A DNA stretch of 64,000 bases from assembly GCF_016599715.1 (NCBI RefSeq), contig NZ_CP067019.1, positions 248,001 to 312,000 on the forward strand, written 5' to 3'. Numbering within the stretch: position 1 is the stretch's first letter; each line of letters starts with the position of its first letter. Of the stretch, positions 30,088 through 38,811 are shown piece after piece. Source of the stretch: Acinetobacter sp. CS-2 (GTDB lineage Bacteria; Pseudomonadota; Gammaproteobacteria; Pseudomonadales; Moraxellaceae). The translations under genes and the position numbers were made by a program. The notes under the pieces were generated by a model. It searched no databases, had not been told where the DNA came from, and saw nothing but the letters and a program-made list of their open reading frames with translations.

Positions 30088-31973
30088 ATGATAGACGTGT
30101 GAATATCAAAATAGCTGCTGGGGAGCCTGTTCAGATAAAAGGGATTCCTCATACGATTATTGAAGTCATTGACTTGAAATCAGTTTTTGTTGAAAACAAT
30201 AATACAGGTAGGAAAAATATTGCGGCTATCAGTGAATTAAGGCCGTCAATAGCTGTGGAACAGCATGAAGATCTAGAGCTCATCGCTGATAAAGACTGGA
30301 TTGAGGCTGAAAGACGTTTCAACATCATCCGTCCTTTCATTGAGGGAGGTGTGAGTGGTCGCAAGGAAGTAGAGTTGCGGGCTCAGGAACATGATATAAA
30401 TCCAGCCACCATATATAGATGGTTAAAAATTTATAAGGCATATGGAACTATTGATGGATTGCGACCAAGAAAAGAGGGATTGCCCCAAGGCAAAAAGATA
30501 ATTAATAAGCATGCTGAGGCAATCATTGAAAAAGCCATTAAAGATTTATACCTGACCAATCAAAGAATCAGTATTCAAAAAGTTGTACTTGAAGTGAAAC
30601 GCTTATGTCATGAATACCATATCCTAGAGGTGCCTCATGCCAATACAGTAAGAAACCGTATTGCTGCAATTAGCCAGAGGGATTCTCTTCGTAAGAGAGG
30701 ACATAAGGAAAAAGCCGATAACAAATTTACACCTGCCGCAGGGAAATTCCCTCATGCTGATTATCCACTTGCTGTCGTACAGATTGACCATACACCCGTT
30801 GATCTTATTCTGGTTGATGATTTTAACAGGCGTCCTATTGGACGACCTTTTCTTACATTGGCAATTGATGTTTATTCGAGGGTAGTTGTAGGTTATTATC
30901 TATCATTGGATGCTCCCTCTGTTATGTCGATTGCAATGAGTGTTTCTCAGGCAGTACTACCCAAAGAGAAATGGCTAGCTTCACGCAAGATACAAGCTGA
31001 ATGGCCTGTCTGGGGAATTATGAATACTATTCATGTCGATAATGGACCTGAGTTTCACTCAGAAACTTTCAGGAATGCTTGTATGGCACATGATATTCGC
31101 CTTGAATACAGACCTGTTAAAAAACCACGTTTTGGCGGCCATATTGAACGTTTGATGGGAACATTTGCAACTGATATTCACGCAGTTCCAGGAACAACTT
31201 TTTCAAATATCTTTGAAAGAAAAGGCTACAACTCCGATACAGAAGCAGTTTTCACATTCTCCGAATTTGAGGACTGGTTGATTGATTTTATCTGTAATGT
31301 TTACCATAAAAGAAAGCACTCCGCTTTAGGTACTTCTCCACTACATGCTTTTGAGTTGGGTATTTTTGGCGATAAAAACACGTTAGGTTCTGGAGCTGCC
31401 AGATTGCCTGCAAATGATCATAATTTCTTTCTTGATTTTCTACCAAGTTTTGAAAGGACGATTCAAACAACAGGTGTAACAATCGATGGCCTTGCTTATT
31501 ATGCTGATGTGCTAAGAGGTTGGATTAATGCTGTAGATTCTGATAATCAAAAGGAAAAACGTAAATTTATCTTTAGGCGTGATCCAAGAAATATTAGTGA
31601 GATATGGTTCTTTGATCCCGAAATCAAAAATTATTTTAAGGTTCCTTTAGCTGATCAAAGTATTCCACCATTTAGTATTTGGGAACACAAAAAGATTCAG
31701 GAACTAAAAAAGGAAACTGGCGAATATCTAAAAGATCATGAACTTGGACAGGCTCTAGCTAAACTTCGGGAACGTGTTCAGGAGGCAAGCACTAAAACTC
31801 GACGGGCTCGTAGATCACATCAGCGCAGTACCCAACATCGACAGAGTGTTAACCCTGCGTCAATTCAGGGCAAAAAACCTCAACAAGAGAGTACGATTTT
31901 GGAGCAACAGCTTGAAAGCGTATATGGTTTATTGCCTCTCGATGAGCTGGAAAATGATGAGGATATTTCATGA
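30084..31973 (+). CDS. tnsB: TnsB-type DDE transposase (TniA of Tn6022)
   Basis: A 629-residue transposase with helix-turn-helix DNA-binding domains in the first 200 residues, then an rve/DDE core: VVQIDHTPVDLI (first Asp), IHVDNGPEFHS (second Asp) and FGGHIERLMGTF (Glu). A Mu-transposase-like beta-barrel region and a basic C-terminal tail (KTRRARRSHQRSTQHRQ) follow; the extreme end would contact TnsC. It binds the terminal repeats and joins the 3' ends to the target. It overlaps tnsA and tnsC by four bases each. Confidence 0.94.
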   Translation: MNDRRVNIKIAAGEPVQIKGIPHTIIEVIDLKSVFVENNNTGRKNIAAISELRPSIAVEQHEDLELIADKDWIEAERRFNIIRPFIEGGVSGRKEVELRAQEHDINPATIYRWLKIYKAYGTIDGLRPRKEGLPQGKKIINKHAEAIIEKAIKDLYLTNQRISIQKVVLEVKRLCHEYHILEVPHANTVRNRIAAISQRDSLRKRGHKEKADNKFTPAAGKFPHADYPLAVVQIDHTPVDLILVDDFNRRPIGRPFLTLAIDVYSRVVVGYYLSLDAPSVMSIAMSVSQAVLPKEKWLASRKIQAEWPVWGIMNTIHVDNGPEFHSETFRNACMAHDIRLEYRPVKKPRFGGHIERLMGTFATDIHAVPGTTFSNIFERKGYNSDTEAVFTFSEFEDWLIDFICNVYHKRKHSALGTSPLHAFELGIFGDKNTLGSGAARLPANDHNFFLDFLPSFERTIQTTGVTIDGLAYYADVLRGWINAVDSDNQKEKRKFIFRRDPRNISEIWFFDPEIKNYFKVPLADQSIPPFSIWEHKKIQELKKETGEYLKDHELGQALAKLRERVQEASTKTRRARRSHQRSTQHRQSVNPASIQGKKPQQESTILEQQLESVYGLLPLDELENDEDIS

Positions 31974-32821
31974 GTAACTATTCACATGTTTTTCAAGAGT
32001 TTCGTCCTATTGTGGAACAGTCTAATGAGGACAGACTCTACTTTCTGGAAGAGGACCGATGGATTGGGTATCCAGCAGCCAATGACTTACTAGACCAATT
32101 GAAAGGATTCCTGACTCTGCCGAGACGGAGCCGTATGCCTAACTTACTGGTATTGAGTAAGCCAAATAATGGTAAGACTTCAATTATTAATCAGTTCTTT
32201 AAGCTGTATGGGGAGGGTTATGTCAATGCGGAAAATAATGCAGTAAAACCTGTAATTGTTGTGCAGGCACCTGTTTCACCTGATGAAAAAGCTTTGTATA
32301 TGGCTATTCTTGATAAGTTCTGGGTTCCCTTTCGAGAAAGAGACCCTGTTGCGAAGCTACGTTACCAAGTGGTCCATTGCCTTAAACTTTACGAGGTAAA
32401 ACTCCTCATTATCGACGAAATGAATTCTTTATTATGTGGCAGCCCGATTAAGCAAAGAACAGTAATGAATGCAATTAAGTATTTGTGTAATGAAACACAG
32501 ATACCCATTGTTGGGTTTGGTACAGAAGAAGCGATTAGTGTCCTGCGTACTGATCCACAGCATGTAAGCCGTTTTCGTGTGGTTAATTTGCCCTTATGGA
32601 AACTAGATAAGGACTTTCAGGCCATGGTAAATAAGTTTGAAAAAGTTCTTCCACTCAAACAGGCTTCAAAACTGGCTGAGCCAGCAACAGTAAAATATCT
32701 ACATGATATTACCGATGGAAATTTAGGTAATCTGCGAACGATTTTACGGGAAGCTGCAAAGAAAGCTATTGTTTCTGGTCAGGAGTTTATCGACCGTAGC
32801 TTACTAGAAAGTGTGAAATAA
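31970..32821 (+). CDS. tnsC: TnsC-type AAA+ regulator (TniB of Tn6022)
   Basis: A 283-residue AAA+ ATPase of the TniB/TnsC family. Walker A is LSKPNNGKTSII (about residues 62-73, first Gly replaced by Ser) and Walker B is VKLLIIDEMNSLL (about 143-155). A sensor/lid region FGTEEAISVLRTDPQHVSRFRV follows. In Tn7-like systems TnsC links the target selector (TniQ, TnsD or TnsF) to TnsAB and gives target immunity. It overlaps tnsB by four bases; tniQ follows 19 bases later. Confidence 0.93.
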   Translation: MSNYSHVFQEFRPIVEQSNEDRLYFLEEDRWIGYPAANDLLDQLKGFLTLPRRSRMPNLLVLSKPNNGKTSIINQFFKLYGEGYVNAENNAVKPVIVVQAPVSPDEKALYMAILDKFWVPFRERDPVAKLRYQVVHCLKLYEVKLLIIDEMNSLLCGSPIKQRTVMNAIKYLCNETQIPIVGFGTEEAISVLRTDPQHVSRFRVVNLPLWKLDKDFQAMVNKFEKVLPLKQASKLAEPATVKYLHDITDGNLGNLRTILREAAKKAIVSGQEFIDRSLLESVK

Positions 32822-32840
32822 GCCATGTGGAGGACTAGGT

Positions 32841-33931
32841 ATGATAGGTACAACAGAAGTCCATTCATGGTTTATCCCCACGACTTTACAGAAAGATGAG
32901 GCATTGTCTTCATGGTTGATACGTGCTGCACTCGATAGTGGTTGTGACCCATTAAGTCTAACTGGGGTACTCTGGCCTAAATGGCGAATTTGGTCAGTAG
33001 ATGTAGATCGAGGTTTAAGCTCAGAGTATTTACGGGCCTTGGTCAATACAACAAAAATTGATGAAAGCCAATTTGATTCGGCTACGCTTCGCAATTTCTT
33101 ATTTAAATATAACTTGGATAATGGAACCCTTGATCCATGGTATCTGGTATTAGGTACAAGAAACCGCAAGCATCGAGGTGGCTGGCAATATTGTCCTAAG
33201 TGTTTGTCTGAGGATGATGTTGCCTATTTCCGTTTGCCCTGGCGTTTTGCCTGGCATACAGGCTGTATGAAACATAATCAGCGTTTACTGATCAATGTCC
33301 GCATTGCCATAATGCCATTCAACCTAGGCGACTTGAAGCCCCTGATCAGGTTATGACTTGCTGTTCAATATGTAAAAAAAGCTTATTGGAGGTTAATGAA
33401 CGTTTTATGGATTGTCATGCCTTGGCATTCCAAAAAATCTTTGATCAATTCTTGGAACAAGGCCGTGCAACCTATCAGGATAATTTGATTTCACTAAATG
33501 ATTGGTTAACGGTGATTAAGTTATTTTCACAATTTATTAGAAAAGTTCTAGCTAGTTCATCAAATGGAAAAGGATGGGCTTTTCTTGAACAACTCAAGAT
33601 TCAGGTACCCCATTCTGAGCTTATCTCGAATGGATTGGTTATTAGCCAACTTCAAGTTATCGAGAGGGAGCGGCTATTTTCCTGTATTTATCAATTACTC
33701 ATCATTCCCCTAGAAAAATTTATTGAAACAGCACAATCTTTAAATATGAACAGATCTTCATTTTGGGATAAGAGAAACCAGTTGCCAGCCATATTAAGAC
33801 CTATTGAAGAACAGTTGGGCTCGGTTTATAGGAACTACCCTCCAAAGAGAGCATTAGTTGATACCCGCAAACCTAAAAGTAAGGAGGCTGTAATACGAAA
33901 GTTTTTGAGATTAAAAAGAAAATTAGGATAG
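32841..33931 (+). pseudogene. tniQ: tniQ/tnsD-family target selector, frameshifted (TniD)
   Basis: Two frames cover one TniQ-type protein. The first (32841-33356, 171 aa) has the TniQ start WFIPTTLQKDEALSSWLIRAA and the zinc-finger half WQYCPKC...WHTGCMKHNQRLLI, then goes wrong. From about 33296 the -1 frame carries the expected partner CPHCHNAIQPRRLEAPDQ and runs into the second frame (33353-33931, 192 aa; MTCCSICKKSLLE...). Inserting one base near 33290-33296 restores a single protein of about 363 residues. The second frame overlaps the first by ATGA. It could be a true mutation, a sequencing error, or (less likely) programmed shifting; no slippery heptamer is seen. Confidence 0.82.
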
Positions 33932-33949
33932 TGTTTGGAGGGAAACGCT

Positions 33950-35344
33950 ATGTCTCAGTGTGATGAATGTGGTAATGCGGTTGAAAAGATACACCGACGC
34001 TATAAACAGCGTAACTATTGCCATAAATGCTATGTGCGAGTTTTTAAAAAAAGAGATTGCCCATCATGTGGTAAAAGCTCAAGATTGCACAAAACTGATC
34101 AATTGGCTGTTTGCCAAAAATGTGAAACTAATCGCCCCTGTATTCGATGTCAACGTATTGATTACCCTGTAGGCAAAATAACGGAACAAGGACCTGTTTG
34201 TAATAGCTGCTCAGTTTATTTTAGAGAGTTTCAAGCTTGTGAACGATGTGGAGTGGCATCACAACGTTTGTCTCGTATCAGCCGTTTTCAGGATAATTTA
34301 AGAGTTTGCTCAAAGTGTGCAACCCGTGATTACCAGACATGCCAAAGTTGTAGAAGATATAGGCTGGTTGAACAGGATGCTGTGTCAGGCAAAATGCTTT
34401 GTAAAAAATGTTTAACCTGTCCACCACTTCAATGTTTAACCTGTCAGCAACAGATTCCTGCTGGATGTGGAAAATATTGTGAATCATGTTCATGGCGAAG
34501 AATATTGGGCAATAGGATTAAGGAACTAGTTAATACATTAGTGAATCCGAGTCTTAAAGGTTACTTTGAAGAATATATGAATTGGCTTGATCATGAGGTA
34601 GGACCGCATAAGGCTGCATTGCTAATTCGTAAACACATTCAGTTTTTTGAAAGAACCAATGATCTTTGGAGGGATAAGATCCCAGATTATGAGCTTTTAT
34701 TACACAGACTAAGAGCAAGCGGTCTACGCAAATACGAGTTGCCTGTTCGGTGGTTAGTCACAGTGCATCACCTACATATAGATACACAGTCTAAAGGCCA
34801 TTGCTCTGAGTTTGATCAATTAAGAAAACTGGCAAATTCATGTCCAGGCTCCTCCCTTTCAGCTCAGATTCTTCAGAACTATTATCAGGTTTTAATAAAT
34901 AAAATGGATTTAGGGAAGACCAGTATACGTTCTGCTCGTTTAGCTATGAAACCAGCTTCTGCCTTAATGTTGTTGATGAGTCAATCACGTTTAGATTTAC
35001 CAACAATGTGGCACGTCAAATATTACTTATCTAAGTCTCCAGGACAAACCTCTGCTATTGTTGGCTTTCTTAATTTTTTAAACAAGAATTATGATACGAA
35101 TCTTGATATGTCATGGGGACTAGATGAAAAAATGACAGAAAAAAGTAAAATGAAGAAAATAGAAAAACAACTATTAGCTTTGATGATGTGTCCGAAAGAG
35201 TATTTTAGTGAACAAAAGTGGATTGCATTAGGGCTAAAATATTTTCATAATTTAGATAAAATTGTTTATAATCAAATAGATTGTGTTGGGGGTGGGTTTA
35301 ATATATATATTGATAATAAGATATATTGGATACCTAAGGTTTAG
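33950..35344 (+). CDS. tnsF: TnsF-type comM target selector (TniE of Tn6022)
   Basis: A 464-residue protein with start ATG 33950 chosen for GGAGGGAAACGCT just upstream. The first 190 residues are a chain of zinc ribbons (many CxxC pairs, e.g. CDECGN, CHKC, CPSC, CQKC, CIRC, CERC, CSKC). A tyrosine-recombinase-like core-binding region follows (LVNPSLKGYFEEYMNWLDHEVGPHKAAL...). The C-terminal part lacks the recombinase catalytic R-H-R-Y set as far as I can see. Work on Tn6022-like elements showed that TnsF, an inactivated tyrosine recombinase, directs insertion into comM. Position (fifth gene) and target agree. Confidence 0.85.
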   Translation: MSQCDECGNAVEKIHRRYKQRNYCHKCYVRVFKKRDCPSCGKSSRLHKTDQLAVCQKCETNRPCIRCQRIDYPVGKITEQGPVCNSCSVYFREFQACERCGVASQRLSRISRFQDNLRVCSKCATRDYQTCQSCRRYRLVEQDAVSGKMLCKKCLTCPPLQCLTCQQQIPAGCGKYCESCSWRRILGNRIKELVNTLVNPSLKGYFEEYMNWLDHEVGPHKAALLIRKHIQFFERTNDLWRDKIPDYELLLHRLRASGLRKYELPVRWLVTVHHLHIDTQSKGHCSEFDQLRKLANSCPGSSLSAQILQNYYQVLINKMDLGKTSIRSARLAMKPASALMLLMSQSRLDLPTMWHVKYYLSKSPGQTSAIVGFLNFLNKNYDTNLDMSWGLDEKMTEKSKMKKIEKQLLALMMCPKEYFSEQKWIALGLKYFHNLDKIVYNQIDCVGGGFNIYIDNKIYWIPKV

Positions 35345-35383
35345 AATGGAAATTTTTTCCTAATAATTGTTGAGTTTTAATAA

Positions 35384-37798
35384 GTGATTGATCAATATCA
35401 TAATATTTTGAATAAAGTTAATGGTATAGAAAATAAGTTTGAGCAAGCAAATTTCCTTACTCCCATAATAAGATCAATCTTGCAAATTACCACAATTTCT
35501 ATATTAGAAATAGCTAAAAAAAATATTGAACTTGATCAAATTAGGTATGAGGATTTTCTAACACGGCTTACAAAGCCCAGTGATGGACTTCCGTGGGAAA
35601 TTATTGATTACTTAGTTCCGAAAATAAGATCTGAATATGAAACAGAATTTTTGAGAGGATGGTTTGAGAAAAGCTCGAATAATGAGAGTTTATCTAAAAG
35701 AGTTAGCGAATGGGTTCAGCTCAGAAATAAGAGGTTTGGTCACGGAGTTACCGATATAAGTGTAGCTGAGGAGTGGAGTAATAAAATGTATGATTTAGCA
35801 CAGTCTATGCTAATAACATTTAAAAATATAATTCCATCTCTAGATAATAAATTAGTTAAATATCAAGATTTGAAGCTAACAGTTCCTACCAGTTTTAATG
35901 GAAATTTAATTATTTTTTCAGAATTTGTTTCTAGAAAAAGTATATGGAAGTTAAAAGGGCAATATTTATCTCTTGATGATGCTAGCGAATTTACCAAAGA
36001 TTTAGAAAGTGATAATTTGTTTACATCAGGAAATATTAAAGTAAAAAAAGATTTTGATTTAATTGAAGTTTTAAATAATGGTAAAAATGAAATTATTTGT
36101 CACAATATTCCCATACGACAAACTGATATGTTTGAAGGAAGAAAAGAAGAGCTAGATAAAGTACATGAATGGTTAATTGATGGGGATGCAAGATTATGCC
36201 TTATTTATGGAGATGGAGGGTATGGTAAGACTACACTTGTTCTTGAAATATTAAATAAAATAATTGAAAGTAATTTTGATTTTTCAAAAAATTTCCCACA
36301 ATATATCTGTTTTTATTCCGCTAAAATGACAAAGTGGACAGAAGATGGTTTAGTTTATTTTAGATCAATTAATCCAATAATTGATGATAGTATACGTGAG
36401 CTTGTTAGAAGTCAGACCAGATTAGAAAAGGAATGGTTTACCATTGATGGAAGAGCTTTAATTGACAAAGCTTCTGCATTCTTTAAAAGAGCAAATATTG
36501 GCAGAGATGACATACTTTTAGTTATAGATAATACTGAAACATTAGCTACGTCACCCGAAGAAATTAGAGAGTTAACAGAATCATTAACTAAAATTTCTAA
36601 ATTCTTAGCACGAGTCATTGTAACTTCTCGAAGAAGGGAGGATATTGCTGCGGAACCAGTTTTAATTCAAGGTTTAACCGAAATTGAAGGAGTAAATCTT
36701 TTAAATAGGCTAGCAAGTGAATACAATGCTAAACCACTAATACAAGCAGGAGAGTCTAGACTAAGGAAAGTTTCTAATGAATTAATGAATAAGCCATTAC
36801 TAATTGAGGCTTTCATTAAATATATCTCTCTTTCCAATAGCAGTATTGATGATGCCATCGAAAAATATTTTAGTCATTCAGATGAGGAATTGTTAGAATT
36901 CCTATATGAAGATGCATGGCAAAGAATGAATGATTTGCAAAAAAAAGTCTTTCTGGTTTTAGTTAATATTAATTATGAGATCGACAATGACGTTATAAGC
37001 AGAGCATGTCAACTAATAAGGATAAATATTGGTGAGTTTAATAAAGCCTTAGAAGAAACACATTTTGCGACTATCCTTGACTATGGAACAAGCTATACTT
37101 TGGAAATTGTAAGTCTGGCAAATCGGTTCTTTCTGAAAAAGTTTATTAATTATTCGGAATTAATACAAAGTGAGATAAAGTCTTATGCGCAAGAAGTAGA
37201 GGTTTATGTCAAAGAAAAAGAAAAAGTAGAAAAGGAATTTAAAAGAGATAGAGTAACAGAGGCTTTTCGCAGTCAATTTGCCAAATTAGCTAAAGTTTAT
37301 GCAGATAAAGGTGAGATAGATGATGCTATATCTATGTACAGGTTAGCAATTCAGGATGATCCTTTAAATTCTTATTTATATGATCGTTTTGCATGGCTTT
37401 TATTAAACCGAACACAAAATTTTATATATGCTTTAGAACTGTCACAGAAAGCCGTTGAATTAGATGGAAATAATATTGATGCTATAGTTGGTTTAGCTCT
37501 AGCTTATTATCGAAATGATGATCTTGAAAATGGAGATTATTATATTGATATAGCAATGAATAAGGGAAGGACGAAAGCATTTTGCTTTCTTAGGAAAGCG
37601 ATTGCAAGATATCATTTAGCAAATAAAGAGTTGGACTTAGAAAGAAAAGCTGCTCTTTATAGAGATTCTCTAGAGCAAATTAAAACTGCACAAAAATCTC
37701 TGGAAATTAAACTAGGCTATGATGCAAAAAATAAAGAAGCGATAGGTTATTATCATGAGCTCATTTTGAAGAAAATTAATATATTAAGATTCAGCTAA
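35384..37798 (+). CDS. HEPN-STAND NTPase-TPR protein, candidate defence gene
   Basis: An 804-residue protein with a GTG start at 35384. The N-terminal helical domain (about 1-150) contains R114-NKRFG-H120, the R-x4-6-H motif of HEPN ribonucleases. A STAND-type NTPase follows: FEGRKEELDKV, Walker A YGDGGYGKTTL (G276-T283), a Walker B-like DDILLVIDNTE (about 375), and VIVTSRRR. TPR-like helices fill about 620-790 (YADKGEIDDAISMYRLAIQDDPLN...). HEPN-NACHT/STAND proteins are a known class of anti-phage abortive-infection sensors; the role here is inferred. It is very AT-rich and lies between tnsF and a terminator. Confidence 0.8.
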   Translation: MIDQYHNILNKVNGIENKFEQANFLTPIIRSILQITTISILEIAKKNIELDQIRYEDFLTRLTKPSDGLPWEIIDYLVPKIRSEYETEFLRGWFEKSSNNESLSKRVSEWVQLRNKRFGHGVTDISVAEEWSNKMYDLAQSMLITFKNIIPSLDNKLVKYQDLKLTVPTSFNGNLIIFSEFVSRKSIWKLKGQYLSLDDASEFTKDLESDNLFTSGNIKVKKDFDLIEVLNNGKNEIICHNIPIRQTDMFEGRKEELDKVHEWLIDGDARLCLIYGDGGYGKTTLVLEILNKIIESNFDFSKNFPQYICFYSAKMTKWTEDGLVYFRSINPIIDDSIRELVRSQTRLEKEWFTIDGRALIDKASAFFKRANIGRDDILLVIDNTETLATSPEEIRELTESLTKISKFLARVIVTSRRREDIAAEPVLIQGLTEIEGVNLLNRLASEYNAKPLIQAGESRLRKVSNELMNKPLLIEAFIKYISLSNSSIDDAIEKYFSHSDEELLEFLYEDAWQRMNDLQKKVFLVLVNINYEIDNDVISRACQLIRINIGEFNKALEETHFATILDYGTSYTLEIVSLANRFFLKKFINYSELIQSEIKSYAQEVEVYVKEKEKVEKEFKRDRVTEAFRSQFAKLAKVYADKGEIDDAISMYRLAIQDDPLNSYLYDRFAWLLLNRTQNFIYALELSQKAVELDGNNIDAIVGLALAYYRNDDLENGDYYIDIAMNKGRTKAFCFLRKAIARYHLANKELDLERKAALYRDSLEQIKTAQKSLEIKLGYDAKNKEAIGYYHELILKKINILRFS

Positions 37799-37827
37799 AA
37801 AAATATGAGTTAAAATTTTTATGGCCT

Positions 37828-37871
37828 AATAAGAGCTGGTGTAGGAAAAAGACTTACTCCAGCTTTTTAAT
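37828..37871 (+). terminator. terminator after the HEPN-STAND gene
   Basis: AAGAGCTGGtGTA / TACtCCAGCTTTTT stem-loop followed by T5, just before IS66 copy 1. Confidence 0.7.
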
Positions 37872-37887
37872 ATTATCATTTATATGA

Positions 37888-37895
37888 TTAATTTT
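37888..37895. repeat. 8 bp target duplication of IS66 copy 1, left (TTAATTTT)
   Basis: TTAATTTT at 37888-37895 is repeated at 40490-40497 directly after the element. IS66 elements make 8 bp duplications. Confidence 0.93.
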
Positions 37896-37976
37896 GTAAG
37901 CGTCCGCTGAGCCCCACTTTTTCTAACTCATTAATACCGCGATAGTGTCCACTAAATTTTAAGTGGACACCTATTT

Positions 37977-38405
37977 ATGGATTTAAAGACAGTTATAGAC
38001 ACTGCACCAACGCTAAAAAAGCCCCGTCGAACCTTCACGGCTGAATTTAAACATCAACTTATTCAGCAATGCCAGCAGCCAGATACATCGGTGGCTAAGG
38101 TCGCAATGCAACATCAGATCAATGCCAATCTATTGCATAAATGGATTCGTCAGTCCAGATCAATGGTTCCATCATTAACAATCTCATCCATTCCACAGAC
38201 CGACTTCCTTCCCGTCATTCTTCACCCGACGCTAGTCAAACAAGAAGCACCTCCGCCACCTGTGCCAGAGAAGAAAGCTACCGCTCATATCAGAATTCCA
38301 CTGCATCAGAAACAATGTTCTGCAAGAGATCAGGTGATCGAAATCGAATGGCCAGTGGAATCGGCCAAGGAGTTGCTGCTTTTACTTCAAGGCTTGATCA
38401 AATGA
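37977..38405 (+). CDS. tnpA: IS66 TnpA accessory protein (copy 1)
   Basis: A 142-residue IS66 TnpA (IS3/IS911-OrfA-like helix-turn-helix): RRTFTAEFKHQLIQQCQQPDTSVAKVAMQHQINANLLHKWIRQ. It is needed for IS66 transposition together with TnpB and TnpC. It differs strongly from the TnpA of copy 2 (127 aa), unlike the other two genes. Its TGA overlaps the tnpB start as ATGA. Confidence 0.9.
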   Translation: MDLKTVIDTAPTLKKPRRTFTAEFKHQLIQQCQQPDTSVAKVAMQHQINANLLHKWIRQSRSMVPSLTISSIPQTDFLPVILHPTLVKQEAPPPPVPEKKATAHIRIPLHQKQCSARDQVIEIEWPVESAKELLLLLQGLIK

Positions 38406-38737
38406 TCCGTATCGATGAAATCTGGCTTTCTACCCAACCGATGGATATGCGTGCAGGTATGGATACGGCCATGGCGCAAGTGGTGAGAGCCTTTGGCTAC
38501 ATCAAACCGCATTGCGCCTACCTGTTCTGTAATAAACGTGGCCATCGCATGAAAGTGCTGGTGCATGATGGGCTGGGCATCTGGCTGTGTGCCCGGCGGC
38601 TGGAACAGGGGAAATTCCACTGGGCTCAGCTTCACCAAGGTGAAAGCGTAGCCCTCAGTCCAGAACAGTTACAGGCACTGATCCAGGGTTTGCCCTGGCA
38701 GCGCATTGGACGACAGCAGGTGGTGACGATGCTTTAA
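38402..38737 (+). CDS. tnpB: IS66 TnpB accessory protein (copy 1)
   Basis: A 111-residue IS66 Orf2-family protein, start ATG 38402 overlapping tnpA by four bases. A longer in-frame extension upstream is a shadow of tnpA. Family motif MIRIDEIWLSTQPMDMRAGMD, then YLFCNKRGHRMKVLVHDGLGIWLCARRLEQGKFHW. It differs from copy 2 at about ten positions (e.g. VVRAFGY against IMKAFGS). Confidence 0.92.
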   Translation: MIRIDEIWLSTQPMDMRAGMDTAMAQVVRAFGYIKPHCAYLFCNKRGHRMKVLVHDGLGIWLCARRLEQGKFHWAQLHQGESVALSPEQLQALIQGLPWQRIGRQQVVTML

Positions 38738-38811
38738 ACCAGGCTCGACCATTCTGCCATTCTCCAAACGTTCTATTTCATTCTTCTCATGACCTCAGGC
38801 ATACTGCGGTC

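Noticed and set aside
38141..38401. Longer TnpB starting at 38141
   Set aside because: It overlaps tnpA fully; the IS66 Orf2 family starts with MIRIDEIW at 38402.
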